The notes: generated by a model not told the origin, from the sequence alone. Counted from the first letter of the stretch, positions 9,222-17,909 are shown. The stretch is 64,000 nt of DNA from JADHLK01 sp038131695 (GCA_038131695.1 JAYPQA010000022.1:9903-73902); one strand, 5' to 3'. Numbers and translations are program-made.

Positions 9222-9527
9222 ATGGGTGTTTTGTTGGATGCAGGAGAGCTGGCTGAGGCGATCAAGACCCTGCCCGGCTGGCAGGTGGATTCGGCAGGCA
9301 AAAGCCTGTCCAAAAGCTTTGTTTTTGAGGATTTCTCAGCCTGTTTCGGGGTGATGAGCCGTATCGCGCTGGCTGCGGAAAAGCTGGATCATCATCCGGA
9401 CTGGTCAAATGTCTGGAACCGGCTGGATATCCGGCTCAGCACGCATGATGCAGGGGGGCTGACCGGGCTGGATATCCAGCTGGCCCGCCAGATCAATCAG
9501 CTGGCCAAGGCAGCAGAAACAGGATAA
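9222..9527 (+). CDS. phhB: Pterin-4a-carbinolamine dehydratase
   Basis: A 101-aa enzyme that dehydrates 4a-hydroxytetrahydrobiopterin and so regenerates the pterin cofactor. The family signature is plain: EKLDHHPDWSNVWNRLDIRLSTHDAGGLTGLD, with the catalytic His pair in KxxxHHPxW. The N-terminal LPGWQ is also typical. AGGAGCAAG stands about ten bases before the ATG. No phenylalanine hydroxylase gene is near, so its physiological partner is not visible here. Confidence 0.95.
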   Translation: MGVLLDAGELAEAIKTLPGWQVDSAGKSLSKSFVFEDFSACFGVMSRIALAAEKLDHHPDWSNVWNRLDIRLSTHDAGGLTGLDIQLARQINQLAKAAETG

Positions 9528-9579
9528 AGAACAGGAAAGTGACGCGAGGGTCATATCCGCTCAACAGGGGGAGGCAGGA

Positions 9580-10485
9580 ATGCCGTTGCTTGGCTGGTCT
9601 TTGTTGCTGTGCCTGTCCGCCATCTGGGGAGCCAGCTTCTGGTTCATAGAGGTGGGGCTGGCCTCAGTCTCTCCGATGATGCTGGTTTTGATAAGGGTGG
9701 GCTCTGGCGGCTTGGCCCTGCTTTTGTTCCTGTTGGCCAGCAGGCGCGGCTTGCCCGCGGATGGTGGGTTCTGGCGGCGGGCAGCGGTGATGGGTCTGCT
9801 CAATAATGTCTTGCCCTTTTGCCTGATAGCCTGGGGCCAGCTCTCTATCAGCGCTGGCATGGCCGCTATCCTGAATTCCCATACCGCCTTTGCAGCAGTC
9901 TGGATTTCCGCAATCTTTATCGCGTCTGAGACATTGCGCCTGCATCGCCTTGCCGGGGTGGTGATAGGTATTTTGGGCGTGGTGCTGGTCATTGGGCCGG
10001 AAAACCTTGTCGGGCTGGGCCGGATGGCCGGGGCCGATCAGCAAATCCAGGGACAGATGGCGGTGCTGGCCGCGACGATTTGCTATGCGCTGGCCGGTGT
10101 GTGGGGCAAGCTGAAACTGGCGGGCCGGGATGTGTTGCAGACCGCCTGTGCGACCCTGCTCTGTGCCAGCCTGTGGCTGGCCCCGCTGGTTTTGTGGCGG
10201 GATGGGCTGCCGCCTGTCGAGCTGCTGTTTGATGCCGGATTTATGGGGGCGATGCTGACGCTGGGGCTGGCCGGGACGGCGCTGGCCTATTGGGCCTATT
10301 TCCGGTTGCTGGAGCTGGCCGGCGCGTCCAATCTGGCGCTGGTCACCATAATTGTGCCGGTCTTTGCGGTGGCGCTGGATGCGGTGCTGCTGGGGGTTGT
10401 GCCTGGCGTGCCGGTGCTGGCCGGATTTGGCGTGGTCGCGCTGGGCATGGCGGTTCTGGATGGGCGCTGCCAGCCCGCCTTATAA
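9580..10485 (+). CDS. EamA/DMT family transporter
   Basis: A 301-aa permease of the drug/metabolite transporter superfamily with ten predicted helices in two EamA repeats. The first starts SLLLCLSAIWGASFWFIEVGL, and the second is recognisable from MAVLAATICYALAGVWGKL. The C-terminal half ends in helices around SNLALVTIIVPVFAVALDA. Substrate cannot be inferred. GGGGGAGGCAGGA directly precedes the ATG. It follows phhB by 52 bases on the same strand. Its TAA (10483-10485) shares the palindrome TTATAA with the TAA of the convergent azlD. Confidence 0.9.
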   Translation: MPLLGWSLLLCLSAIWGASFWFIEVGLASVSPMMLVLIRVGSGGLALLLFLLASRRGLPADGGFWRRAAVMGLLNNVLPFCLIAWGQLSISAGMAAILNSHTAFAAVWISAIFIASETLRLHRLAGVVIGILGVVLVIGPENLVGLGRMAGADQQIQGQMAVLAATICYALAGVWGKLKLAGRDVLQTACATLLCASLWLAPLVLWRDGLPPVELLFDAGFMGAMLTLGLAGTALAYWAYFRLLELAGASNLALVTIIVPVFAVALDAVLLGVVPGVPVLAGFGVVALGMAVLDGRCQPAL

Positions 10486-10785
10486 AAGGCCGAACAGCCA
10501 GATAAATCCCAGCCCGCCCAGCAAGGTTGCCAAGACCGAGCCAAATCTGAGCGCAATCGCTGCCGCCACTATCGCAGCTGGCAGGCGCAGATTATCTGCC
10601 AGCATCAGGCTGCCCTCTGGCATCAGAACGGCCGGGGCAATAATCGCGGCCAGAATAGAGGCTGGCACAAAATTCAGCGCCCGCCGCCAGCTGGCTGGCA
10701 TCTGCCATCCGGCCAGCAGCGAGAGCGGCAAAAACCGCATCAAAAAGGTGGCCAGCCCGCTCATGATAATTGCTGCCCAGATCAT
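10480..10785 (-). CDS. azlD: AzlD family branched-chain amino acid exporter subunit
   Basis: A 101-aa, four-helix membrane protein, the small partner of AzlC. AAIIMSGLATFLMRFLPL at the start and ALNFVPASILAAIIAPAVLMP match the family. Together AzlC and AzlD export branched-chain amino acids or analogues. The ATG at 10785 overlaps the azlC stop by four bases (ATGA). The 3' end overlaps the EamA transporter stop by six bases. Confidence 0.9.
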   Translation of the reverse strand: MIWAAIIMSGLATFLMRFLPLSLLAGWQMPASWRRALNFVPASILAAIIAPAVLMPEGSLMLADNLRLPAAIVAAAIALRFGSVLATLLGGLGFIWLFGLL

Positions 10786-11513
10786 CTGTCCTGCTCCGGC
10801 TGGTCAAATCGGCTGGTCATAATCCCAACGCCGATGCCGATAAGGGCGGAAGCAATCAGCCAGAGATTGAACGGCAAATCTTGCAACAGCAGGGCCGCCG
10901 CACCTGCGCTGAGAGCGGCCAGACTCTCCGCCCGCCGCTTTATCGCCGGAACAATCAGCGCGATAAAGGTCAGCGGCACGGCAAAGCCCAGCTGCAATTC
11001 GTCTGGAATGGTCGCCCCCAGCAGCACCCCGGCCAGTGTTGAGACCTGCCAGCATACCCACAAGGTCAGCCCGGCGCCCAGCAAATGGTAATGCATCACC
11101 GGGCTGGCGGGCTGGCTGCGAAACCGCCGCATCGAAATTGCCCAGGCCTCATCGGTGAGCAGATAGCCCAGCACAATGCGCCAGCTGAGGGGCAAATGGC
11201 GCAAATAATCCACAATCGCCACCCCATAGAGCAGATGGCGCAGATTAATCGCCGCCACCGAGCCGGTCACCACGGCAAACGGCGCGCCGGCTCCGACCAT
11301 CTGGGCAAAGACGATCTGGCTGGCCCCGCCAAACAGGATACAAGACAGCGCACAGACCTGAAGCGGGGTCAGCCCGGCGGCCAGCCCGGCAATGCCAAAG
11401 ACCAGCCCGAACGGAAAAACGCCGATCTGCAAGGGCAATTCATCCAGAATGCCGATGCCGAACTCTCTCGCCCGGCTGCTGGTTTTTTGGCTGTTTCTGG
11501 CTGGCAAAAGCAA
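10782..11513 (-). CDS. azlC: AzlC family branched-chain amino acid permease
   Basis: A 243-aa polytopic membrane protein. PLQIGVFPFGLVFGIAGLAAGLT, LFGGASQIVFAQMVGAGAP and INLRHLLYGVAI are the AzlC/YgaZ hallmarks. No ATG is available at the N-terminus: in-frame TTG codons lie at 11513 and 11507, and GGGAG (11520-11516) sits eight bases before the second, so 11507 is the likelier start. It pairs with azlD by a four-base overlap and is divergent from pgk. Confidence 0.9.
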   Translation of the reverse strand: MLLPARNSQKTSSRAREFGIGILDELPLQIGVFPFGLVFGIAGLAAGLTPLQVCALSCILFGGASQIVFAQMVGAGAPFAVVTGSVAAINLRHLLYGVAIVDYLRHLPLSWRIVLGYLLTDEAWAISMRRFRSQPASPVMHYHLLGAGLTLWVCWQVSTLAGVLLGATIPDELQLGFAVPLTFIALIVPAIKRRAESLAALSAGAAALLLQDLPFNLWLIASALIGIGVGIMTSRFDQPEQDR

Positions 11514-11622
11514 GTCTCCCTGTCTGGCTGCGGCACAGATTATCTGCGCTGGCAGCGTTGCACAAGAGCCGGAAAAGGATTAGACAGTCTGCACGCAAAC
11601 CAGCAAGGGAAAGACACAAAAA

Positions 11623-12822
11623 ATGAGCCTGTCACTTCACTATGCAGATCCCCGGCAGCTGGCCGGGAAGACGGTTCTGATGCGGGTGGATTTCAATGTG
11701 CCGATGCAGGATGGCCAAGTGCGCGATGATACCCGGATGCGGGTCGCCCTGCCGGGAATTTCTGCCTTGCTGGAGGAGGGGGTGCGGCTGATTTTGCTCT
11801 CGCATCTGGGCCGGCCAAAGGGGCGCAAACAGGCCGATTTATCGCTGGAGCCGGTCAGTCGGCATCTGGCCGGTCTGCTGGGCCGGAAGGTGCATTTTGC
11901 CCCGGACATATTGGCTGATGGTCTGGCGGACGAGGTTGCCAGCCTGGCGGCCGGAGAGGTGATGCTGGCTGAAAATCTGCGCTTCTGGCCGCAAGAGGAA
12001 GCCAATGATGAGGCATTTGCCAGACAGCTGGCCGGGCTGGCAGAAGCCTATATCAATGATGCGTTTTCCGCCGCGCACCGGGCGCACGCCTCAATAGACG
12101 GGCTGGCGCGCCTGTTGCCTGCCTTTGGCGGGCCGACGCTGCGGGCGGAGATCACGGCCCTGCAAACCGCTCTGGAGACGCCGCAAAGGCCGGTTGTCGC
12201 GGTTGTTGGCGGGGCCAAGGTTTCCAGCAAGCTGGCGGTGCTGGATTTCCTGACGGATAAGGTGGATTGCCTGATTCTGGGCGGCGGCATGGCCAATACC
12301 TTTCTGGCAGCAGGCGGGGTGGATATGCGCGCCTCCTTGATGGAGCCGGACCTGTTCGGAACAGCCCGCGAAATTCTGGCCAGGGCTGAGGAGCGGGGCT
12401 GCTATATCCTGTTGCCGGAGGACGGGTTGGCAGCGACTTCTTTCGGGGCCAATGTGGCGCACCGGGCGGTTGCCAATGCCGAGCTGGCCGCAGCTGAGAT
12501 GGTGCTGGATATTGGCCCGGCCTCTATCGCTGCCGCTGCTGCGCAAATTCGCCAGGCTGCAACCCTGCTCTGGAACGGGCCGCTGGGCGCGTTTGAGCAT
12601 CCACCCTTTGATACGGCCACTGTCGCGCTGGCCCGCATCGCCGCAGAGCAGACAGCCGCGGGCAAGCTGGTCAGCATTGCGGGCGGCGGCGATACGGTAG
12701 CGGCCCTCAATCATGCCGGGGTAGCAGACCAGCTCAGCTATATGTCGCTGGCTGGCGGGGCGTTTTTGGAATGGCTGGAGGACGCGGGAGCTGCCCGGTA
12801 TCGCGGTTTTGTCCCTGAGTAG
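11623..12822 (+). CDS. pgk: Phosphoglycerate kinase
   Basis: A 399-aa glycolytic/gluconeogenic enzyme interconverting 1,3-bisphosphoglycerate and 3-phosphoglycerate with ADP/ATP. The N-terminal substrate-binding motif RVDFNVP is at about 22-28, with LLSHLGRPKG at about 60-70. VVGGAKVSSKL and LWNGPLGAFE follow, and the nucleotide-binding GGGDT is near residue 350. The length is close to the bacterial norm and the frame is intact. AGGGA stands upstream of the ATG. It is a single gene, separate from gap, and divergent from azlC. Confidence 0.97.
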   Translation: MSLSLHYADPRQLAGKTVLMRVDFNVPMQDGQVRDDTRMRVALPGISALLEEGVRLILLSHLGRPKGRKQADLSLEPVSRHLAGLLGRKVHFAPDILADGLADEVASLAAGEVMLAENLRFWPQEEANDEAFARQLAGLAEAYINDAFSAAHRAHASIDGLARLLPAFGGPTLRAEITALQTALETPQRPVVAVVGGAKVSSKLAVLDFLTDKVDCLILGGGMANTFLAAGGVDMRASLMEPDLFGTAREILARAEERGCYILLPEDGLAATSFGANVAHRAVANAELAAAEMVLDIGPASIAAAAAQIRQAATLLWNGPLGAFEHPPFDTATVALARIAAEQTAAGKLVSIAGGGDTVAALNHAGVADQLSYMSLAGGAFLEWLEDAGAARYRGFVPE

Positions 12823-12922
12823 GGCAGGGGTGGGACAGGGGATTGCCGCCTGGCCCCGCATCGCCCTATATTAAAATCGCATCTGCCCGGCCGGTCTTTG
12901 AGAAAATAAGGATGTAAGAAAA

Positions 12923-13557
12923 ATGCTGTTTGCCAACCCGTTCAAGATCGCCTGCCCACAGCGGCAGAAGCCCTGCCCGGCCGTTCTGTCCCGATAGTCC
13001 AGCCCGGCCCGCACGCGGTTTTGGGCAGTGCGATGGCTCCGCCCTTTGCCGGGGGGAGCCAGCAGATTTTGCTGGGGATGGGGTGTTTTTGGGGGGCGGA
13101 AAGGCTATTCTGGCAGCTGCCCGGTATGCTGGTAACAGCCGTTGGCTATGCGGGCGGGATAACGGAAAACCCGACCTATGAGGAAGTTTGCAGCGGGCGC
13201 ACTGGCCATACAGAGGTGGTGCTGGCTGTCTATGATCCGGCGCGTCTGGCCCTGGATGATATTTTGCAAGTTTTCTGGCAGGAGCATGACCCTACGCAAG
13301 GCTATCGGCAGGGCAATGATCGCGGCACGCAATATCGCTCTGCTTTGTATTGCAGTGATGATGATCAGCTGGCTGAGGCTACGGCCTCTGCCCGGCAATA
13401 TGGCGCGGCTCTGGCCAAGGCTGGCTATGACAGCATCACGACTGAGATCACCGGCCCGCGCCGCTTTTTCTATGCTGAGGACTATCACCAGCAATATCTG
13501 CACAAGGTGCCGAATGGCTATTGCGGGCTGGCGGGCTGCGGGGTGGATTATCGCTGA
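12923..13557 (+). CDS. msrA: Peptide methionine sulfoxide reductase MsrA, one frameshift
   Basis: Repairs methionine-S-sulfoxide in proteins. The catalytic motif MGCFWGAERLFW is present, followed by VTAVGYAGG, CSGRTGHTEVV, FWQEHDPTQGYRQGNDRGTQYRS and the C-terminal EDYHQQYLHK. The C-terminal cysteines (GYCGLAGCGVDY) would be the recycling cysteines. The N-terminus from the ATG at 12923 (MLFANPFK) needs one indel near 12948 to join PTAAEALPGRS in the main frame; this extended N-terminus is usual for alphaproteobacterial MsrA. If the indel were real, translation could start internally near 13021. Confidence 0.93.
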
Positions 13558-13636
13558 AATCAAGGCTTGACCTTTGGCCGCCTTGCCGCTAGATTGCGCG
13601 GCACTGAATAATATTGATAATACGGGAATGGCTGTC

Positions 13637-13780
13637 ATGAAAGTCGTCAGTTCTTTGAAAACCTTGAAAAATCGTGACCGCAACTGTCAGGTTGTGCGCC
13701 GCCGCGGCCGCCTGTATGTGATCAACAAGAAGAACCCGCGCCTCAAGGCCCGTCAGGGGGTAAGCAGCCGGCAGCTGTAA
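13637..13780 (+). CDS. rpmJ: 50S ribosomal protein L36
   Basis: MKVVSSLKTLKNRDRNCQVVRRRGRLYVINKKNPRLKARQG is the complete 41-residue L36 pattern in overlapping blocks (MKVVSSLK, VVRRRGR, KARQG). Only one of the zinc-ligand cysteines is present, so it is the zinc-free type. As read, six residues (VSSRQL) follow KARQG. With four instead of five Gs after the last CA, the frame would stop directly at TAA, so the extension is probably an artefact. A terminator hairpin follows at 13795. Confidence 0.93.
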   Translation: MKVVSSLKTLKNRDRNCQVVRRRGRLYVINKKNPRLKARQGVSSRQL

Positions 13781-13794
13781 GGTTCAGGAAGCAA

Positions 13795-13817
13795 CCAGCC
13801 CGCATCGGCTGGCTTTT
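13795..13817 (+). terminator. Rho-independent terminator after rpmJ
   Basis: CCAGCC (13795-13800), loop CGCATC, then GGCTGG (13807-13812) and CTTTTG. A six-pair GC-rich stem with a short T-run, 15 bases after the rpmJ stop, and well placed between rpmJ and the convergent fumarase gene. Confidence 0.65.
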
Positions 13818-13864
13818 GTTTCGGGTCAAAGGTTTTTCAGGGAGGAGGAAGAGCTGGCCCGGCC

Positions 13865-15469
13865 TTAATCCAGCTGGAAGAAATCATTGCCCTTGTCATC
13901 CATGACGATAAAGGCCGGGAAATTTTCCACCTCAATGCGCCAGACCGCTTCCATGCCCAGCTCCGGATATTCCAGAACCTCTACCTTTTTGATCGATTCC
14001 AGGGCCAGCTTGGCCGCTACCCCGCCGATAGAGCCCAGATAAAACCCGCCATATTTGGCACAGGCGGCACGCACGCTGGCCGACCGGTTCCCCTTGGCCA
14101 GCATGACCAGAGAGCCGCCAGCCGCCTGAAACCGCTCAACATAGCTGTCCATCCCCCCGGCAGTGGTAGGCCCAAATGAGCCGGACGCCATGCCGTCCGG
14201 GGTCTTGGCCGGGCCGGCATAATAAACCGGATGATCCTTGATATAATCGGGCAGGCTGCCGGTCTCCTCCAGCACCTCCTGCAATTTGGCATGGGCAATA
14301 TCGCGGGCCACGATCATCGGGCCGGTCAGATTGACCCGCGTCTTGACCGGATATTGGCTGAGGATTTGGCGAATCTCCTCCATCGGGCGGGTCAGATCAA
14401 GGGCGACAGCTTCCTCGGCCTTGTCCTCACTATCCGGCAGGAAGCGGGCCGGGTCTGTTTCTAACTGCTCCAGAAACAGTCCATCTGCGGTAATTTTTGC
14501 CTTTATCTGGCGATCGGCTGAACAGGAAACGCCAATCCCAATCGGACAGGAGGCCCCGTGTCGCGGCAGGCGGATAACGCGCACATCATGGCAGTAATAT
14601 TTGCCGCCAAACTGGGCCCCGATCCCCAGCTCGCGCGTCATTTGCAGGATTTTTTCCTCCCATTCCAGATCGCGCCAGCCATGCCCGCTGGCAGAACCTT
14701 GCGTGACCAGCCCGTCCAGATCATGGGTGGAGGCGGCCTTGACCGTCTTCAGATTATATTCTGCCGAAGTCCCGCCAATCACCACCGCCAGATGATAGGG
14801 CGGACAGGCCGAAGTGCCGAGCGAGATAATGGCCTCGCGCAGAAAATCGCGCATTCCCTGCTCATTCAGCACCGCCTTGGTTTTCTGATAGAGAAAGGTT
14901 TTGTTGGCAGAACCGCCGCCTTTTTGAATAAAGGTAAAATGATATTCCGCGCCCTTGCCGGCATAAATATCTATCTGGGCGGGCAGGTTGGTCTTGGTAT
15001 TGGTCTCTTCAAACATCGAGAGCGGGGCCAGCTGGGAGAAGCGCAGATTGCTGGACTGGTAGGTATCGAAAATCCCCTCGGACAGGGCGCGGGCATCGGC
15101 CCCGCCGGTCAAGACCTGCTCGCCGCGCACCGCGCTGACAATGGCGGTGCCGGTATCCTGACACATGGGCAGGACCCGATCAGCAGAAATCACCGCATTT
15201 TTCAGCATTTCCAGCGCCACAAACCGGTCATTGCGGCTGGCTTCCGGGTCCTCCAGAATAGCGCGCAGCTGGGCCAGATGGCTGGCCCGCAATAAATGGC
15301 TGACATCTTCAAAAGCCTGTCTGGCCAGCAGGCGCAGCCCGGCCGGATCAACCTTGATAAAGGGGCGGCCATCCAATTCAGTTGAGGTGACAAAATCGGT
15401 GCTGATCTGGCGGTATTCTGTCTGGTCCGGGCCGACCGGCAGCATCGGGTGATAGTCAAATTCAGTCAT
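13865..15469 (-). CDS. Fumarate hydratase class I
   Basis: A 534-aa single-chain, oxygen-sensitive [4Fe-4S] fumarase converting fumarate to malate in the TCA cycle. The alpha-domain block ends with PMCQDTGTAIV, where Cys is a cluster ligand. The middle shows KGGGSANKTFLYQ and SLGTSACPPYHLAVVIGGTSAEYNLKTV in sections, and further conserved cysteines lie in ASCPIGIGVSCSADR. The C-terminal domain has VYYAGPAKTPDGMASGSFGPTTAGGMDSY, the active-site region. ATG at 15469 (MTEFDYHPML) is chosen because homologues begin there; the frame extends further upstream without a better start. It could also act on tartrate-like substrates, but TCA fumarase is likeliest. Confidence 0.93.
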   Translation of the reverse strand: MTEFDYHPMLPVGPDQTEYRQISTDFVTSTELDGRPFIKVDPAGLRLLARQAFEDVSHLLRASHLAQLRAILEDPEASRNDRFVALEMLKNAVISADRVLPMCQDTGTAIVSAVRGEQVLTGGADARALSEGIFDTYQSSNLRFSQLAPLSMFEETNTKTNLPAQIDIYAGKGAEYHFTFIQKGGGSANKTFLYQKTKAVLNEQGMRDFLREAIISLGTSACPPYHLAVVIGGTSAEYNLKTVKAASTHDLDGLVTQGSASGHGWRDLEWEEKILQMTRELGIGAQFGGKYYCHDVRVIRLPRHGASCPIGIGVSCSADRQIKAKITADGLFLEQLETDPARFLPDSEDKAEEAVALDLTRPMEEIRQILSQYPVKTRVNLTGPMIVARDIAHAKLQEVLEETGSLPDYIKDHPVYYAGPAKTPDGMASGSFGPTTAGGMDSYVERFQAAGGSLVMLAKGNRSASVRAACAKYGGFYLGSIGGVAAKLALESIKKVEVLEYPELGMEAVWRIEVENFPAFIVMDDKGNDFFQLD

Positions 15470-15541
15470 CTTGCAGGTCTTTTTGATTGCAGAAAAGGGC
15501 AGAGGGACAGGCGGCGGACAGGCCGCCCCAAACATATCAGG

Positions 15542-16045
15542 TCATTTCGGGGCCGGTTTCTTGCGAAACGCATCCAGCGAGACAATATCCGCGCTTTCAT
15601 CCTCTGGCGTGGCCGGCACCGCCTCAATCGGTGCTTCGGGCAGGGCGGCTGGTGCCTGGCTGTCATTATCTGCTTCCCCGGCCTTGAATTGCAGGCTGAA
15701 ACCGATAGAGGGATCGGTAAAATGGGTGACAGCCGCAAAGGGGATGGTCAGGCTTTGCTGGCGTCCGGAAAAGGACAGGGTGACAGAAAAGCTCTCCGGC
15801 CCGACATCCAGATCCCAGAATTGATGCTGCAGGACAATGGTCATTTCATCCTGATTGGCAGCCCGCAGCCCGGCCTCCATTGCAACCTCCGGATGGTCAG
15901 TCTGAAAGCTGATATAGAAATGGGTCTCGCCCGGCAATCCAGCGTGCTGGACGATGGACAGGGCCCCGCGCACCACATTGCGCAGCGCATCCTCAACCAG
16001 CAGCTCATAATTTATGGAGCCGCCCTTGTCAGATGATTCGCCCAT
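15542..16045 (-). CDS. sspB: ClpXP adaptor SspB, alphaproteobacterial type
   Basis: A 167-aa protein. INYELLVEDALRNVVRGAL and HFYISFQTDHPEVAM are the family's core blocks. VLQHQFWDLDVG and FSVTLSFSGRQQSLTIPFAAVTHFTDPSIGFSL give the SspB ligand-binding fold. An acidic, Pro/Ala-rich linker leads to a C-terminal peptide (SADIVSLDAFRKK) that matches the usual ClpX-binding tail. SspB tethers ssrA-tagged proteins to ClpXP. The ATG at 16045 has GGGAGG upstream. It lies directly downstream of the tmRNA gene on the same strand with no T-run terminator between, so read-through transcription is possible. Confidence 0.92.
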   Translation of the reverse strand: MGESSDKGGSINYELLVEDALRNVVRGALSIVQHAGLPGETHFYISFQTDHPEVAMEAGLRAANQDEMTIVLQHQFWDLDVGPESFSVTLSFSGRQQSLTIPFAAVTHFTDPSIGFSLQFKAGEADNDSQAPAALPEAPIEAVPATPEDESADIVSLDAFRKKPAPK

Positions 16046-16084
16046 AACCAGTCAGTCCCTCCCACAGGATGTAAGCGGGAACGC

Positions 16085-16406
16085 TTCTGTTGCCAGGTGC
16101 GCTCCCAAACCCCGCCTGACGGAGCTCAAGCCATCAGGACTTGAAATTGGTTTTGAAAACCGCCCTTAGGCAGCGATCGCAACCGGAGCAGAGTTGTCGT
16201 TTGCAACTACTACAATGACCCGATAACGGCGGCTATCATACCGGGCGAAAGTCCAGCCTTTATTGCATGCGTCGATCCTGTTTCGCCCCCAAAAGATGCC
16301 GGTTTTGAGCCAAAACGACATTTTTGGTGGAGGCGCCGGGTACCGCCCCCGGGTCCGCTCTGCCTATTCCGCAGGGTGTTTATCGCCATAGTCAGCAGAT
16401 GCTGAC
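16085..16406 (-). ncRNA. ssrA: tmRNA, circularly permuted two-piece form
   Basis: Transcribed right to left, the acceptor piece comes first (about 16405 to 16325). It ends in a T-arm-like stem CCGGG/CCCGG and CGCCTCC-ACCA. A spacer of about 34 bases is removed, then the coding piece starts at 16290 with GGGGGCGAAACAGGATCGAC. GGGGGCG pairs with CGCCTCC to form the acceptor stem, with G-U as third pair, the alanyl-tRNA synthetase identity element. The tag frame is 16204-16166, reading ANDNSAPVAIAA then TAA. The 3' boundary of the coding piece is approximate. The T-loop as read is GGCGGTA. It rescues stalled ribosomes and tags the products for ClpXP. Confidence 0.93.
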
Positions 16407-16412
16407 CTCTCT

Positions 16413-16441
16413 AATATAGGGGTAAATGGCGGTGAGATCAA
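16413..16441 (-). promoter_or_regulatory. ssrA: Sigma70-type promoter of ssrA
   Basis: On the minus strand TTGATC (16441-16436), 17 bases, then TATATT (16418-16413). Transcription would start about 16406, just before the hairpin GTCAGC-ATCT-GCTGAC (16406-16391) at the 5' end of the acceptor piece. The spacing is optimal and it places the transcript start where a permuted tmRNA precursor should begin. Confidence 0.6.
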
Positions 16442-16575
16442 AGAGCTTTTGCAAAAGCCTGTCGCTGGCCGGATGGTAACTCCCTGCTTGGCACAGGGCC
16501 GGGCGATTTGCTATGCAAGGGCAGGCGGCCCGCCGCACCCCATCTTTTCGTCTGTGATGTCAGGAGAAGCAAGCC

Positions 16576-17369
16576 ATGCAACAATATCTGAACCTGCTGG
16601 AAACGGTGCTGGAACAGGGGGCGAAGAAGGGAGATCGCACGGCACCGGCACGCGCGCGCTGTTCGGATGGCAGATGCGCTTTGATCTGGCTGAGGGCTTT
16701 CCGCTGCTGACCACCAAAAAGCTGCATATCAAATCGATTATCCATGAATTGCTCTGGTTTGTCGCGGGCGATACCAATATCGCCTATTTGAACCGGCATG
16801 GGGTTACCATCTGGGATGAATGGGCCGATGAAAAGGGCGATCTGGGCCCGGTCTATGGTCGGCAATGGCGCAGCTGGCAGACCGCAGATGGCCGGGTGAT
16901 TGACCAGCTGGGCACTTTGGTTGAGCAGATCAAGACCAGCCCGGACTCACGCCGTCTGATTGTGTCTGCCTGGAATCCGGCTGATGTGCCGGATATGGCG
17001 CTGCCGCCCTGCCATTGCCTGTTTCAGTTTTTTGTCGCTGAGGGGCGGCTTTCCTGCCAGCTCTATCAGCGCAGTGCCGATATTTTTCTGGGCGTGCCGT
17101 TCAATATCGCCTCCTATGCGCTGCTAACCCATATGATAGCCCATGTGACCGGCCTGCAGCCGGGGGAGTTTGTCCATGTGCTGGGGGATGCCCATCTCTA
17201 TGAAAATCATACAGATCAGGCAAGGGAACAGCTGCGCCGCACCCCCGGACCCTTGCCGCGCCTGCGGCTGATTGATCCGCCGGACCGGCTGGAAGATTTC
17301 CGCTTTGAGCATTTTGCCATTGACGATTATCAGGCGGCCCCCAACATCAAGGCCCCGATAGCGGTATGA
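16576..17369 (+). CDS. thyA: Thymidylate synthase, one missing base
   Basis: Makes dTMP from dUMP with methylene-tetrahydrofolate. ATG at 16576 reads MQQYLNLLETVLEQGAKKGDRT, then the frame shifts to TGTRALFGWQMRFDLAEGFPLLTTKK. The expected GDRTGTGTR is restored by adding one G near 16640. The span of 794 nt is exactly one base short of the 795 nt that encode 264 aa, the E. coli length. The catalytic Cys lies in ALPPCHCLFQF, and QLYQRSADIFLGVPFNIASYA binds dUMP. Its stop overlaps the folA start (ATGA), coupling folate recycling to dTMP synthesis. Confidence 0.95.
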
Positions 17370-17909
17370 GCAGCTGGCAGATGCATTGCGTGGTCGCGCA
17401 GGCCAGCAATCGGGTCATCGGCGACGGGCAACGCCTGCTCTGGCATTTGCCCGGCGATTTGCCGCGCGTCAAGGCGCTGACCATGGGCTGTGCGCTGATT
17501 ATGGGGCGGCGCACCTATTGGATCGATAGGCCGGCCCTTGCCTGGGCGCGCCTCAATCGTGATGACCAATCCCGGTTGGCAGGCTGAGGGCGCGCTCGTT
17601 GCCCATTCCCTGGCTGAGGCGGTTCCAGCTGGCATCAGCTGGCTGGCCGGGCAGGGCACGGGTGAAACCGGCTGATCCTGTTTGGCGGCGGTGATATCTA
17701 CCGGCCGTTTCTGCCCTATTGCCAGCAGATAGAGTCTGACTGAGGTGGCCTGCCAGCCAGAGGGGTCTGCCCGCTTTCCGGAACTGGACAGATCAGATTG
17801 GCAGGATGAGCTGCTGGAATCACATCCGGCCGGCCCGCACTGGCCGGCTTTTTCCCATCACCGGCTGAGAAGAAAGAGCCGCCCGCTGGCTTTGCCTATT
17901 CCAGAATGA
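17366..17909 (+). CDS. folA: Dihydrofolate reductase, frameshifted
   Basis: Reduces dihydrofolate made by ThyA. The first part is clear: MHCVVAQASNRVIGDGQRLLWHLPGDLPRVKALTMG in overlapping pieces, with the substrate Asp in PGDLPR, then ALIMGRRTY. After about 17520 other frames give GRPLPGRASIVMTNPGWQAEGALVAHSLAEA, matching DHFR's IGRPLPGR and PGW blocks. The last part reads RFPELDRSDWQDELLESHPAGPHWPAF in the frame that stops at 17907-17909. Several indels are needed, and the exact 3' end is uncertain. It overlaps the thyA stop by four bases and converges on mrp. Confidence 0.85.
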
